DNA of 64,000 bases from Scolanthus callimorphus (taxonomy: Eukaryota > Cnidaria > Anthozoa > Actiniaria > Edwardsiidae), in the NCBI GenBank assembly GCA_033964015.1, contig CM066919.1, positions 20,834,146 through 20,898,145 on the forward strand, read 5' to 3'. Position 1 is the stretch's first letter, and each line of letters begins with the position of its first letter. The position numbers were made by a program, and so were the translations under genes. Positions 11,601 through 20,869 of this stretch are shown here, piece by piece. Under the pieces are notes generated by a model that searched no databases, was not told the origin of the DNA, and saw only the letters and a program-made list of their open reading frames with translations.

Positions 11601-14600
11601 ATCGTCTATTACGTGATAAACGGACAACAGGACTGATTCTTACAGACGGGGAAATTGCAGGGCAACGCCTTTATTTGTTTCTGTGTTTCTCATAGTTGTT
11701 TCTTTGTTCCATTGTATGGTCAGTCGAGCCTGTGCGGCATTTCCCTCCCCTCCCTCAGAAGCTCCTCACACTCCATACAAGTACCATATTAATGTGAGCC
11801 CTTATGAGCCCTTATGTTTTGAAAATAGGTCTTATTGCGTTTCTGGCTTACTTTCCTCATAAAATTTCCTCATGACAATAAGACTACTGAATGTATAGCC
11901 CAGTTAAATGTTTATTGCCCTCTCCAACGAGGAAACCTTCGTGAATCACCACTCCCGTCCCTCCCTCCGCATCAGACCTTTTCAGCGCCACAAGCAATTT
12001 GGAACGAGAGCTGGAATTTGGAACAATGTTATTCAGATTAGCCACAACTACTGCTTTCGTTATTGTTTAGCTTGCCTTGCAGGCTTGTCAAGCCATTCGC
12101 AAAATTGAGCGCATTCTATATCATCCCCATGAATTCCACTTGTCAGGCAATGCAATAGTCGCTTTGTCATGTACTTCAGCTAACATATGCTTTACGAAAC
12201 TCTAACGTTTATTCTTTCTTTTATTTGCCATTTCTGCCATCTCTTTAATCATGCTCTGTATATCCTAACATGTTTACAAAGTGATGATCTGCTTAAAGAA
12301 AACTTCTTCTTTTAGGCTCTAAAATTGTCTTGCTTGATGCATGAAGCCATACATAGTTGATACCGGATTCTATCTCTATATTGCCTGTGCATGCTTTGCA
12401 ACGTGTGAATGCCTTCTAACCTTCCTTACTTAATCTTTCCTATGTGCATGGTTTTATTAGCTCCGCTTTTAGCCAGTGGCTAAATATATTATTTAGCCAC
12501 TATATATTATTCGTGAAGTTGGCATGCGGAGTGCACGTCTGATCGACGGTATGGTAAGGCATTGCATGAGTGTCCAGAGAGCGCTTGTAATAAAAATGTG
12601 CTTGCCAAAAAGTGCTCTGAAAGCAAGCTAATGTGGATAATGTGGAGCATAGGAGTGGAAAGGAGTCAACCTAGCTTCCCTTTTAGTCTCATAGCCGACT
12701 TAGACCTCTGACTTCTTCTTCTCTGTCTCCAGCCAAGGAAAAAGAACACGCTGTCAGCTATGATTCTAGGTTCCTTTCCCCTTTCTCCTATGTCTCAAAC
12801 TCCCACATCCCTGGAAGTCTCTCTGAAGATAAGCGAAACCTTAGTGCACTGAGTGTCACCTCAAGCGTGGACTCTGGTTATCAGGGGGGCTACAGCAGAT
12901 ACGACATGACCCCCCTTGCCAAAGGAATTAAGGCGTCATCATGTAAGTGTCGGGGAGAGCATTGTCTTGGTGGTGGTACGAGGCAGCCTTGCGGTACACC
13001 CCTTTGCTGGTGTTTTTTTGTTTGTTTCATATCAATTGCTCACATATGAAAATACTTACGATCCTCTGAAGTCGATGAATACTTCCTTAACAACACAAAT
13101 ATCATCTTGTGAAGTTTTCAAAAGTTTGCTGCATGCCTAAACATATCGCATTGAACACACGGACCTCATCAAACAATTGACTTGATTCCCTTATTCATTA
13201 TTGTAATTCAGATTGTTGTTACTAACCCACTTGCACTGCACTAGTTATAGTGGTAGATAGCTACTTTATTGATTATATATACATTACAGCTGCCACCTGG
13301 CTGAATTACATATAATATATGATATAAGGTTAAAAATATAAATTAATACATATTACTTGTTAATTTCGAGGTAATATTATTGTGAAGTAACTCAATTCTT
13401 TATAGTTGTAGGGATGTCCATTGTTGCATGATGACAGCGAGCATGAAGATGATTTTGTATCATTTGTATACCTTTTTAGTCAAATCACACTAGTGGCCTA
13501 TCCTCAATACTGCGTTCTGATTGGTTGAGCTACTAGTAGGCTAAACATTATAGCCTACTAGTAGCAAAAAGTGTCTGATTTGAAAGCCAGAAAATGGGAA
13601 ATGACCAGACCAGAAAACGCATTGACCTACTAGTGTGATGTGACTAAAACAATAGACCTCCTCGGCTTGGGCGTAATGTTTTGCCCATTTCAGATCACGT
13701 GGCATTCCCATGAGTATTCTCTCTTTGTTTGGAAGCTTCCATATTCATATATCCTTCGATGCGTAGCAGAAAAAAAGAGAGAATACTCATGGGAATGCCA
13801 CATGATCTGAAATGGGAAAACATTACGCCCAAGCCGAGGAGGTCTATTATTCCTCTCGCCCTCGTGGCCTCTGACAGGGTTCGTACGCGTCCTGGAATAT
13901 CCTGGATTTTTGTTTCCTTCCTGGAAAGTCCTAGAATTTAAGGAAAATCCTGAAAAAATTCCTGGAAAAATGTTTTAACTCAAATGTGGTTGAATCAGTC
14001 GGTTTCGTGAATCTGATTTTGGGCTGCAAACTATGACATCCTCCAATAGACATGTTTTTTGGGGGGAGGGGGCATTTCTACCTAATAAAAACTCCTGGAA
14101 AAGTCCTGGAAAAATAACTAAAGACGTCCTGGAAAATCCTGGATTGTCATTCAGAAAGCGTGCGAACCCATTGACTAAGGGATATTGGGCTATTGACTAA
14201 GAGCCCATTCGGACTCGAGGAATAATATTCTTAGTCAACGTGCAGTGGACGTAAGGTTTCTCACCGCATGAGTTTGTAGGAAACGTAAAGTGAGGTCCAT
14301 GTTTAATCAAAATAATAAGAAAAAAAAACATGACAAGCACGAATATACAACTTAGAAACTTGCAACTTAGAAATTATATTCCACAGGAAAATCATGTTCT
14401 GATGTTCTTTATAGGCCCAGGAAAAGCCATCAAAGTTTATAAACATTCTCAAGAGAGTTCCTGGCAACACCGTGAAGACCCTCATGACCAACCATTCTCT
14501 GATAACGAAACCAGCAACTCGACAACCTATTCCACAAATCACGATACAGACTACTCCGAGCACTACGGATCTAACTGCTCGACAAATTTCGACAGGCCAT

Positions 14601-14978
14601 CGGCCCCACATCACTCCGAACACGTTTCTCGAAGCGAAGCGACGAAGTATCGATCACGTAGCTTCACCACAAGTGATGCGCAAAGGAGCGGGGTCGAAAT
14701 CTCTCCAAAGCTTTCCCGAAAATACTCCGAGCAATCTAGATCTAAATTCGGCAATTATCTCTCCCCGACTTCTCCGAAAGAAAATGGCGGTCACTTCGCC
14801 AAAAATGTCCCGCGCCATAATTGCGCCAAGCTCACCCGAGATCATGCAAGACATGATGGATGCCATTCATCCGGGGCTTTTACAAAAGCAAATGGTATCA
14901 GTAAATCAGCCGGCAACATTACAAGTACCAAGAGAGGAGATGATGCGCTGGTAGATAAGAGTTTACCTAGACATTTAG
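2433..14978 (+). CDS. AbfB beta-trefoil plus Tudor-like protein, partial gene, six exons
   Basis: Exons are 2433-2678, 9757-9942, 10163-10516, 10634-11044, 12733-12942 and 14415-14978. Every exon is flanked by AG and GT, is a multiple of three long, and starts and ends in phase 1, so all six join in one frame of about 655 residues. Exons 1-2 give an AbfB-like beta-trefoil: the motifs GISFESLFKKKHFLR and VFESLLEPAHFIRRC each precede a DDSEEY or ENSQFF(K)EDASF block, the repeat pattern of alpha-L-arabinofuranosidase B C-terminal domains. Exon 3 encodes two Tudor-like segments. Exons 4-6 are Ser/Asn-rich and probably disordered. The start codon and the end are not seen: the last exon finishes at a good donor (GTAAGTCC). 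I know no named orthologue. AbfB domains in glycosidases bind sugars and Tudor domains often read methylated residues, but the function here is not known. Confidence 0.8.
4461..4610. repeat. Diverged copy of the 19.4 kb hairpin element
   Basis: Contains CAGAGAATTTCTACAGGAA, TTTCCCATGGCAGAAGAATGGG and, near the end, TTCTGCAGGAATTC, matching the element at 19431-19599 with many differences. The inverted ends are weak. Confidence 0.45.
5361..6097. repeat. MITE-like element with subterminal GTTCACATG/CTAGGG repeats
   Basis: Left end TGTTCACATGAAAAAGAGTG and right end CTCTCTCATGTGAACA are inverted repeats. Inside each end GTTCACATG, AGGGGCACCCTA and CTAGTAGGGTT recur several times in both directions. 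About 740 bp, no coding capacity. The clustered short subterminal motifs resemble transposase-binding arrays of hAT or CACTA-like elements; the superfamily is not settled. Confidence 0.7.
6119..7032. repeat. Minisatellite of about 16 bp (ATTCGTCCTGTATAGG) with an insert
   Basis: Units close to TATTCGTCCTGTATAGG are repeated with drift over 6119-6420 and 6806-7032. The array is interrupted at 6421-6808 by a separate MITE. No coding capacity is inferred. Confidence 0.85.
6421..6808. mobile_element. Mutator-like MITE, copy 1, inserted in the minisatellite
   Basis: A 388-bp element with ends GACAGAGCGG and the reverse complement of GCTCTGTC. The flanks GTCCTGTAT (6412-6420) and GTCCAGTAT (6809-6817) agree in 8 of 9 bases, a 9-bp target-site duplication typical of MULE elements. 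The sequence matches the copy at 58505-58886 along its whole length, with many substitutions. Confidence 0.85.
9424..9720 (-). mobile_element. 3' end of a non-LTR retrotransposon (LINE) fragment
   Basis: On the minus strand 9710-9527 reads as the C-terminal tail of a LINE reverse transcriptase: RSFSYSGAVLCNDLPPELR, then LIKFKRGLENINAF and a stop. The segment S-Y-S-G-A-x-L-W/C-N-x-L-P-P-E-L-R is found at the C-terminus of CR1/Jockey-type proteins. A short 3' UTR follows and ends in an ATGT microsatellite near 9424. The element is truncated at its 5' end and sits directly before exon 2 of the AbfB-Tudor gene. Confidence 0.8.
9757..9942 (+). CDS. Exon 2 of AbfB-Tudor gene: second trefoil repeat
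   Basis: Acceptor TCCTTTACAG, donor GTGAGTAG. The 62 residues contain VFESLLEPAHFIRRC, LVLQKYENSQFF and KEDASFRL, matching the S-F-E-S, R-H/R and DATF positions of AbfB repeats. Two of the three trefoil repeats are visible. The third may be formed by the region before 2433 or be degenerate. Confidence 0.82.
10163..10516 (+). CDS. Exon 3 of AbfB-Tudor gene: paired Tudor-like segments
   Basis: Acceptor TTTGCTTTAG, donor GTAATTGC. Two related segments follow each other. The first is VGSRVWAKAEKGSFLRGVV. The second is IGTRVLARWFNRHETYYPA followed by FDVRYDDGDKG, with aromatic and acidic residues at places typical of Tudor/DUF4537-like barrels (x-G-x-R-V-x-A, Y-Y-P-A, Y-D-D-G-D). This suggests binding of a methylated ligand, but the aromatic cage cannot be judged from sequence alone. 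Confidence 0.75.
10634..11044 (+). CDS. Exon 4 of AbfB-Tudor gene: low-complexity linker
   Basis: Acceptor ATTGTTCCAG, donor GTAAGTGG. The 137 residues are rich in Ser, Pro, Glu and Asn. An AAC microsatellite at about 10860-10915 encodes runs of Asn broken by Ser and His. The end reads SSCDSGYHGSAGSS, echoed by SSVDSGYQGGYS in the next exon, so a short linear motif DSGY(H/Q)G occurs twice. No globular domain is recognised. Open frames offset from this one also exist because the AAC run has no stops in two frames. Confidence 0.7.
11045..12732. other. Intron 4 of the AbfB-Tudor gene
   Basis: No exon or named repeat is seen. A small palindrome around CTAAATATATTATTTAGCC at 12478-12505 and AT-rich sequence are the only features. 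Confidence 0.5.
12733..12942 (+). CDS. Exon 5 of AbfB-Tudor gene: Ser/Tyr-rich segment
   Basis: Acceptor CTCTGTCTCCAG, donor GTAAGTGT. Seventy residues including SVTSSVDSGYQGGYSRYD. In phase with both neighbours through one-base overhangs. No domain is recognised; likely disordered. Confidence 0.68.
13477..13646. repeat. MITE family E, copy 1
   Basis: Ends TAGTCAAATCACACTAGTGG and the complementary TAGTGTGATGTGACTA are inverted repeats of about 16 bp. The interior has CTACTAGTAGGCTA palindromes and GTTCTGATTGGTTGAG, the reverse of the CCAATCAGAA motif. Related copies lie at 45750-45894 and 47184-47330. Confidence 0.8.
13652..13848. repeat. MITE family C, copy 1 (long perfect hairpin)
   Basis: Arms ATAGACCTCCTCGGCTTGGG and its complement at 13830-13848 continue inward through CATTTCAGATCACGTGGCAT and GAGTATTCTCTCTTTG, so about 85 bp on each side pair almost perfectly. 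Copies at 38607-38892 and 56282-56480, and a fragment at 29067-29092. Confidence 0.88.
13876..14171. repeat. MITE-like repeat with TCCTGGAAA motifs
   Basis: Starts GGGTTCGTACGCGTCCTGGA and ends with the inverted GCGTGCGAACCCA. TCCTGGAAAA-like words are repeated at both ends. A related short stretch (CTTACGGCTCATGGAAAACC and AAGTCCTGGATT) is at 15370-15410. Confidence 0.65.
14415..14978 (+). CDS. Exon 6 of AbfB-Tudor gene: Ser-rich segment
   Basis: Acceptor TTCTTTATAG, donor GTAAGTCC. In phase with exon 5 it reads CPGKAIKVYKHSQESS and continues through a Ser/His/Thr/Arg-rich stretch with SPKLSRKYSEQSRSK, for 188 residues. A second frame is also open from the acceptor to a TAG at about 14954-14956 and reads at least as protein-like (for example SPEIMQDMMDAIHPGL). 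Phase favours the first frame. An upstream indel or an unseen micro-exon would favour the second, and would then make this the last coding exon. Confidence 0.6.
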
Positions 14979-14984
14979 GTAAGT

Positions 14985-15360
14985 CCTTCCTTGCTTACTT
15001 GCTCCATTTTCATCCAACTCTCTATCGTTCTCATCCTTCTCCTCCTTTTCTACTTCATGGTCCTTTTCATCCCTTACTTGACTTTCCCCTTTTCCTCCTC
15101 ATCTTGCTTTCCTTTTCCTTCTCATCTTCCTTCTCTTCTTAGTAATCATTTTCCTTTACCTCTTCCTCCTCCTCCCGGCTTTCCCCTCTTCCACCTCCTC
15201 CTCATCTTTCTTTCCTTTCCACCATCTTCATCTAACTCCTGGCCCACTCTTTCTCCTCTTTCCTTCCTTTTCACCTTCCTCCTTCTCTACTTATATCCTT
15301 TTCCTTTATCTCCTCCTACTACTCTCGTCGTCCCACTTTTCCTTTTCATCCCCGTTTATA
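14985..15360. repeat. Polypyrimidine tract of about 370 bp
   Basis: Almost pure C/T with TCC, TTC and CTT words, just after the donor at 14978. It makes false open frames on the + strand because stops are rare in it. Could form triplex DNA or simply be a decayed microsatellite. Confidence 0.75.
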
Positions 15361-15409
15361 CCTATACCCAGGGTTCTTACGGCTCATGGAAAACCTAGAA
15401 AGTCCTGGA

Positions 15410-17390
15410 TTCTTCTTTCTCGCCTCCCGCACATAATGAACAGCGCTTTCGCAAAACCGCTTTCATTGTAACATTGTTTATTGTATTTGCAGGTATGGAA
15501 ACAGTAATTTAAAATGGGATTTGAAATCACAGTGATAGGGAACTCTCTCCACATTCATTTCGATGAATGATGTATTAGCAGAGTGGACTGCATGCGGCTC
15601 CCGTCCGAATGCTACATTGATAAGCGTGGTCCATCAAGATAAGACTGTAGTGGCAAGAAAAGTTCTAGTACAAAATGGGGAAAAAACAGACAAATTTCTT
15701 CTGCAAGACATTGATGCTATGCTCCCATAATTATGAAGAAGATTCGTCGCAGTTATATTTTTCAAATTCCAAGTACTGCCCTATTCGATGTCCTTAGCTT
15801 ATTCGATATCCTTATGAAGAATAGACCGCTCTCCAACCTTAGAGCTCTCCCCCCCTCCCCCTCGGGCTCTAGTAACATGATTCTGAGCGTTGAAGGCCCA
15901 TAACCAACCGGGAGTCTTTGCGCCCCGTTTTCTTTTGTTTTCAAATTGATCCATTGTTTCTCGGGTGCTCTCATTGGCTAAGAGTCCACAAAGGCTCTCG
16001 GTTGAAATCTCTTGGTTGAAATCTCACGCATGCGTCAATGGCTGATACCTGACCCTCCCTCGCGGTTTCTTCAGGAGAATGAGAATAGACCCTTTGCAAC
16101 AGATATGTTTCAGTAGCTTGAAATCCTTGTAGTAATACTCGCCTTTTTCTCATCTCTTCGTTTTTGAATATCTGTTTGGTCTCCTTTCTTGAGCATTAGT
16201 TCTATCTCGCAAAACTCAAAATCGATTCTCAAAAGTAAAATTTCGTGAAATGTTTACGTACATTCTTCTGGCCATATTGATGCTCTCTGTTTAATCTCAG
16301 TTGTTTTATAACGATCCATGATAGCACTGCCGATAGCACGGGATAATATAAAGCAACTCTTGTAAAACACTCAGGCATCCGCCATTTTGTCTGCCTAGAA
16401 ACTAATAACCGAGTCAGAGAAAGCATCCTTTTCCATTGGCTGATTTAGAGAGCTCACAGCCATGTTTTGTTTGAATTCAGTAAATCAAACATGAAATTTC
16501 GTTTGTAAAAGGTTATTTAGAGATTTCTACTCTATCAACTGAATTTGAACAATAACAAAAAAGGCTAATTACTTAACCTCTTGTGAGGCACTATAAATAA
16601 GTCATTTATAACTAGCTGTTTACAGATGTGCTTCCTTCACGATCTCATCGAAACATTTGTGTTGCCACACTAAACGATTTATCGTTAGGAAATCGAGAAA
16701 TACTTTCCACGTTCGACGTGCTTGTTGCAAAATGTCTATTTTCAATTCTTAGCTAAGGATAAACTAGTTTTCCTTGTCCAAATAACTTATGGGGGTTGTC
16801 CTTTGACGTCAATGCTTACTAATGAGTATTTTGAAAGTCCTAGCTCCTAATGAAGACAATATTTAAAATTATGGAAAGACATACAAAAAAGCTTCGGCAA
16901 AGGTGTGTATGACTGAAAGTTACTGCTGTCGTCTAGAAGAGAGTACCTCTTCATTTCCCTTAGTGGAGTGCATTGCACCAGTACTTTTTAACACTGACGA
17001 GGAACGAAGGATGATGGGTCAAAGAGATTCAGTTGCAGTGTTTGGTGTGTTTATATCCAACTAAAGGGAGTGAATTGCTAAAGGAAAATTCAGCTGTACA
17101 ATGAAATAGAGAAACACTATTTGCCAAGTGGCATATCCTGTATGTTCTCTTTTTCTATTTTGTTCCAAAATTGAACTAATGAGTGAAGTGTTAATAATTG
17201 TCACAGCCTATAAATGGTACCCAGGCAGCTGCTGGACAGTGTTGTGTTGGTGTTGTAATGGACGTTTGGACGTTTAAAATATTTAAATATTTCCATTGTG
17301 GAAGATTTTTGTATTTCAAATTAAAACGAGTGAAAAAATGTGTCGTGTGTTCACGTACTTTTATTTATTCATTCCCACAAGCTTAGAATT
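15410..17390. other. Non-coding stretch without recognisable features
   Basis: Nothing convincing is seen on either strand. A possible acceptor before CCTATAAATGGTACCC at about 17207 opens a short frame, but it has no domain match. Confidence 0.45.
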
Positions 17391-17399
17391 TATGCAAGA

Positions 17400-17800
17400 A
17401 TATGGCGAGAGGATCTCGAAACCGAACGACTTGTACAAAGAGATCCCCTCGCTACATATATAACGAGAAAGTACAGAGAGGACAGATAAAAAAGAAAAAC
17501 AACTAACGATTATTGTCTGGCTAACAAGAACTGTGAAAGCATAGATTTAAATAGCGAGAGGCTGAAAGATGACGTTATGGAGGTTGGCAATGAATTCCAG
17601 ATTTGGGGATCTAAAAAGGATGTTGAATTTCTTTGTATTAGTTCTGCAGGGATGCGAGGGGAAACTACTGGCGTTTCGAGTATTGTAGCCATGAATATGG
17701 CTACTGGTAACAAAAAAGATCAAGAAATATCCTAGGAAGGGTTTGATGAAAACGGACGATTTAGTGTGGACGTACATAACCAAGGCCAAACGAGTTCAAC
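17400..17800 (-). pseudogene. Decayed LINE reverse-transcriptase C-terminus
   Basis: On the minus strand 17789-17513 reads HGYNTRNASSFPSHPCRTNTK, then KFNILFRSP, then after a frameshift IWNSLPTSITSSFSLSLFKS and LLARQ before a stop. The order Y-N-T-R ... F ... P x x W-N-S-L-P ... F-K is the usual tail of CR1/L2-type LINE proteins. 5' truncated and frameshifted, so dead. Confidence 0.72.
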
Positions 17801-18191
17801 AGGCTCTTTCGTCATTTCCTCCGATTTGTTTGGCGCAATGCTCAGTAGATATTCATCAATTTTCATAGGCTCAAGCACATTTTGAAGCTATATATATATT
17901 TTGCCTATTACACGTAAAGAAGAAAAGGAACAGAAGCGCGTCCTTTTTGTTATGTTTTGACATTGAGCTCAGAGAACGTAGGGGTTAAGATTAAATTGTG
18001 ACATATTTTCATCAAAATGTATATGAGGTAAAAACATGAAAAAAATTACGTCCCACTAATTACGAAATTACGTCCCACTTTTTAGGGTGCTCCGCCGTCC
18101 CTGATTTTCAAGTGAGTTGCAAGCAGCGGCTATAAGATAGCACTTGCATGAGATTCACTCTTGATTTTAAGGAAGAAAAAGGTATTCACAG

Positions 18192-18380
18192 TTGTGGATC
18201 CCGCATCCCGACCCGTGGATCCCGGATCCCAGGCTTTCGATCCCGGACCCCGACATGCCATGGATCCCAGATCCAATGCTCTGGATATCGGATCCCGCAC
18301 TCTGGATGCCGGTTCCATTGCTCTGGATTCCGGATCCAATGCTCTCACACCTCTGGATCCCGGATCCCAAAGTTCAAATT
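18192..18380. repeat. GGATCCCGGATCC-type minisatellite
   Basis: Words such as CTGGATCCCGGATCCCA and TGGATATCGGATCCCG recur about every 18 bp with drift over some 190 bp. All reading frames stay open through it, producing Gly/Ser/Ile or Asp/Pro-rich pseudo-peptides with no evidence of being genes. Confidence 0.75.
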
Positions 18381-19430
18381 TAGCTGGATCCCCTTATACC
18401 ATTACCAGCAATGCGAGACTTTTCGCGCCTGCGATTATTAAGGTCAGCCAACGCACTGAGCATGCTCATAAGTGTCATCCAATATGGCGAAAAGAGGGGG
18501 GAGGGGTGGTAGCATGTAAATAAAGCTGTTTTTAAGAGATGTTTGAGGGCAGATATATATTTTTGCATTATAGTATTTACCATAACGCTGCAGTTTAACT
18601 TTGCATTAAAAGAAAACAGGCATTCAAGATGCGAATCATAGTGTGCGAGGCTCAGCGAGGGTAAAATGATGGTTGACTAGGTCCAGTGAGGCAACTATAA
18701 AGGGACTTTATTCGGTAAACTATCGTAAATCATACATCAAGAACCTACCAAGGGAAGGCCTGGTTATCAGTGAAAAACATGGCGGTCACAGAGGGAGATT
18801 TTACGGCCGTAGCAGTTATTTTGAGCTAGAAAACGACTTCAAGCCGTTGTCTTCTTCTTCAAATCTCGCATGGATTATTAGCAAAAAGTGTGCTGTGTTC
18901 AAAGAAAATTGGCGGAGTTTTGGGGGCGTTCTAAAGGCCGATTTATAGCTCATTTTGATGTGCAACAACAGGGCTCAATTTTGAGAGGTCGGCACCTGGG
19001 ATTCGAGTACGGACAGAAACGTGAAGTTTATCAGGATGCGAAGGAAAATGGCCTACGGACGGATTTTACTGTAAAACATAAGGGACAGACAGCCGTTAGG
19101 ACAGCGTTCGCTAAAATAAATTTGGCGCTTCGTAAGTAAAGTTTGAAGCTCTTTAACATGTATCGAAATGTTCTATAGTGTTCATTCTTTTGATCTAGAG
19201 GTCGGCAAGTTGTCCACGAATAACAGTACTCTTTTTATTTCAGATTTTAAATTTTTTTCCACACAATCCCTATAAGACCGGCGGCCATTTTTAAAGGGCC
19301 TGCAAGGCCTGCATAATTAGCGCGGCGGCCATTTTGTCTCAGATTGCTGGTAATGCATAAGGCGACACTGAAGAACATAAACATGCCTAGATGCTTCCTA
19401 CTGATAAGACATTGAGGGCAGTCCATACCA

Positions 19431-19599
19431 CAGGGAATTTCTGCAGAATTCCATCCATGGGAAAATGTCCCAAGGCACACGCGTGGGAAGTGTTCGGAAT
19501 TCACATGAATAGCCATGGGAAATCCGAACGCTTCCCATTCTTCTACGGTCATGGTATATTCAGCTTTTCCCATGGATGGATTTCTGCAGAAATTCCCTG
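19431..19599. repeat. Hairpin element with CAGGGAATTTCTGCAG ends
   Basis: Left CAGGGAATTTCTGCAGAATT and CCATCCATGGGAAAA pair with TTTTCCCATGGATGG and TTTCTGCAGAAATTCCCTG on the right: about 35 bp of inverted repeat around a 100-bp centre that is itself partly palindromic (TTCGGAATTC, AAATCCGAA). Confidence 0.78.
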
Positions 19600-19635
19600 T
19601 TAGTGTACAGAGTAGTGCACTAGGATATACTATAT

Positions 19636-19937
19636 TTAAGCAATAAAAGTACTTTCCGCGTGCTCTCTGCTTTTTTTACAAACACGAGGGGGATGTTGGG
19701 AGAACTGATCAAGGCGAGTGTCTTTCAAGTTTTATCAGTTCGACCAACATTCCCCGAGTGTTTGTAAGAAAGCAGAGAGCACGCAGAAAGTATTTTTATT
19801 GCTTTTAGAAAATAACATACACACGCGCGACAGCGTTGCGTGACAATCGTGTTTCTCAGGTCTCTTACAAACACGCTTTTTAACCAATCAGAATGCGCAC
19901 ATTCACAATACAACATGGGTGTTATTTTCTAAAACAA
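19636..19937. repeat. Foldback element family D, copy 1
   Basis: TTAAGCAATAAAAGTACTTTC and the complementary AAAGTATTTTTATTGCTTTT enclose a hairpin whose arms carry ACAAACACGAGGGGGATGTTG and its mirror. A tail with ACCAATCAGAATGCGCAC and GTTATTTTCTAAAA follows. The copy at 32030-32342 is in the opposite orientation and about 95 percent alike by eye. Confidence 0.82.
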
Positions 19938-20412
19938 TTTTACCCACCTAGACATAGCTGAACACGAAAAAGCTCTGCCCCTGCTGACCATCCTCGGTGA
20001 CTCGCAGACAGCTAAATACAAATACTTATGATTCTAAACTGCATAGATTGCAGTCAGGCCATATATTAGTTTATTTTAAAAACACAAATGAAAGACCGGA
20101 TGATCACACGAAAACTGGATATCTTCAAACGTAAAAGTAACATGTTTCTCATGCAGACATAACGCACTTGACTGTGCTCGACTTTTAGGTTTTGCTATAT
20201 TGCTAAAACAAAATAGAATTTGGAATTTCATTGATGTTTATTTAATACATTTAACATAACATGACCGGCTCATGGCGATACGAATTTTCTCTCTAATCTT
20301 GTTAAGTCTAGTCCCTGGCGTTGTGGGTGGGCTTCCTGTGGTTGGTAAGACATGTGTTACGTGACGTCACAGGAAACCCTCTCTCCGCTCGGCCTTGGCT
20401 GCATAAAATACA

Positions 20413-20679
20413 TTAAAGTGCATATCACCCCTGAAAAGAGCGAAATGGGACAAATACTAGAAGACAGCTGAAAACAATACCTCCGGACACGTCACAAGAT
20501 AGCTCGACCCAGTAATTCCATTATCGGCCTGTTAGCCACAGGGTGAGCAATCGGCTACTTTTGGGTGCACGTACTGAGCTGGGGTTTTATCCAAATCGCA
20601 CGTATCGTACATCAATTTAAAGCTTGAAACGCGTAGAATTCGTCCCATTTCGGTCTTTTCAGGGGTGATATGCACTTAA
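20413..20679. repeat. MITE-like element with AAGTGCATATCACCCCTGAA ends
   Basis: TTAAAGTGCATATCACCCCT and GAAAAGAGCGAAATGGGAC on the left are mirrored by CGTCCCATTTCGG and AGGGGTGATATGCACTTAA on the right: about 40 bp terminal inverted repeats, unrelated centre, no coding capacity. Confidence 0.8.
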
Positions 20680-20869
20680 ACATGACGATTTCATAGAGGA
20701 GCCGGGTTGGTATCGCGGAATGTATATAATAGCGGCATTCTGGGCGCTTTCTGGTTGGATGTTTTTTCATGCTATGGTATAAGAGTTCGTATAATTATCT
20801 ATACTATTATAATCGGGTTGTCTGCGCAAACGTTTCTGATTGGCTAAATCGTCCGCACTCACTCCGCTT

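Noticed and set aside
14991..15398. 135-codon Pro/Leu/Phe-rich frame
   Set aside because: Caused by the polypyrimidine tract, in which stop codons are rare.
17198..17386. Possible terminal exon of the AbfB-Tudor gene (PINGTQAAAGQ...)
   Set aside because: An acceptor-like CACAG precedes it, but in the required phase it ends after about 22 odd residues; no support.
18130..18523. Several frames rich in Asp/Pro/Gly/Ser
   Set aside because: All come from the GGATCC-type minisatellite.
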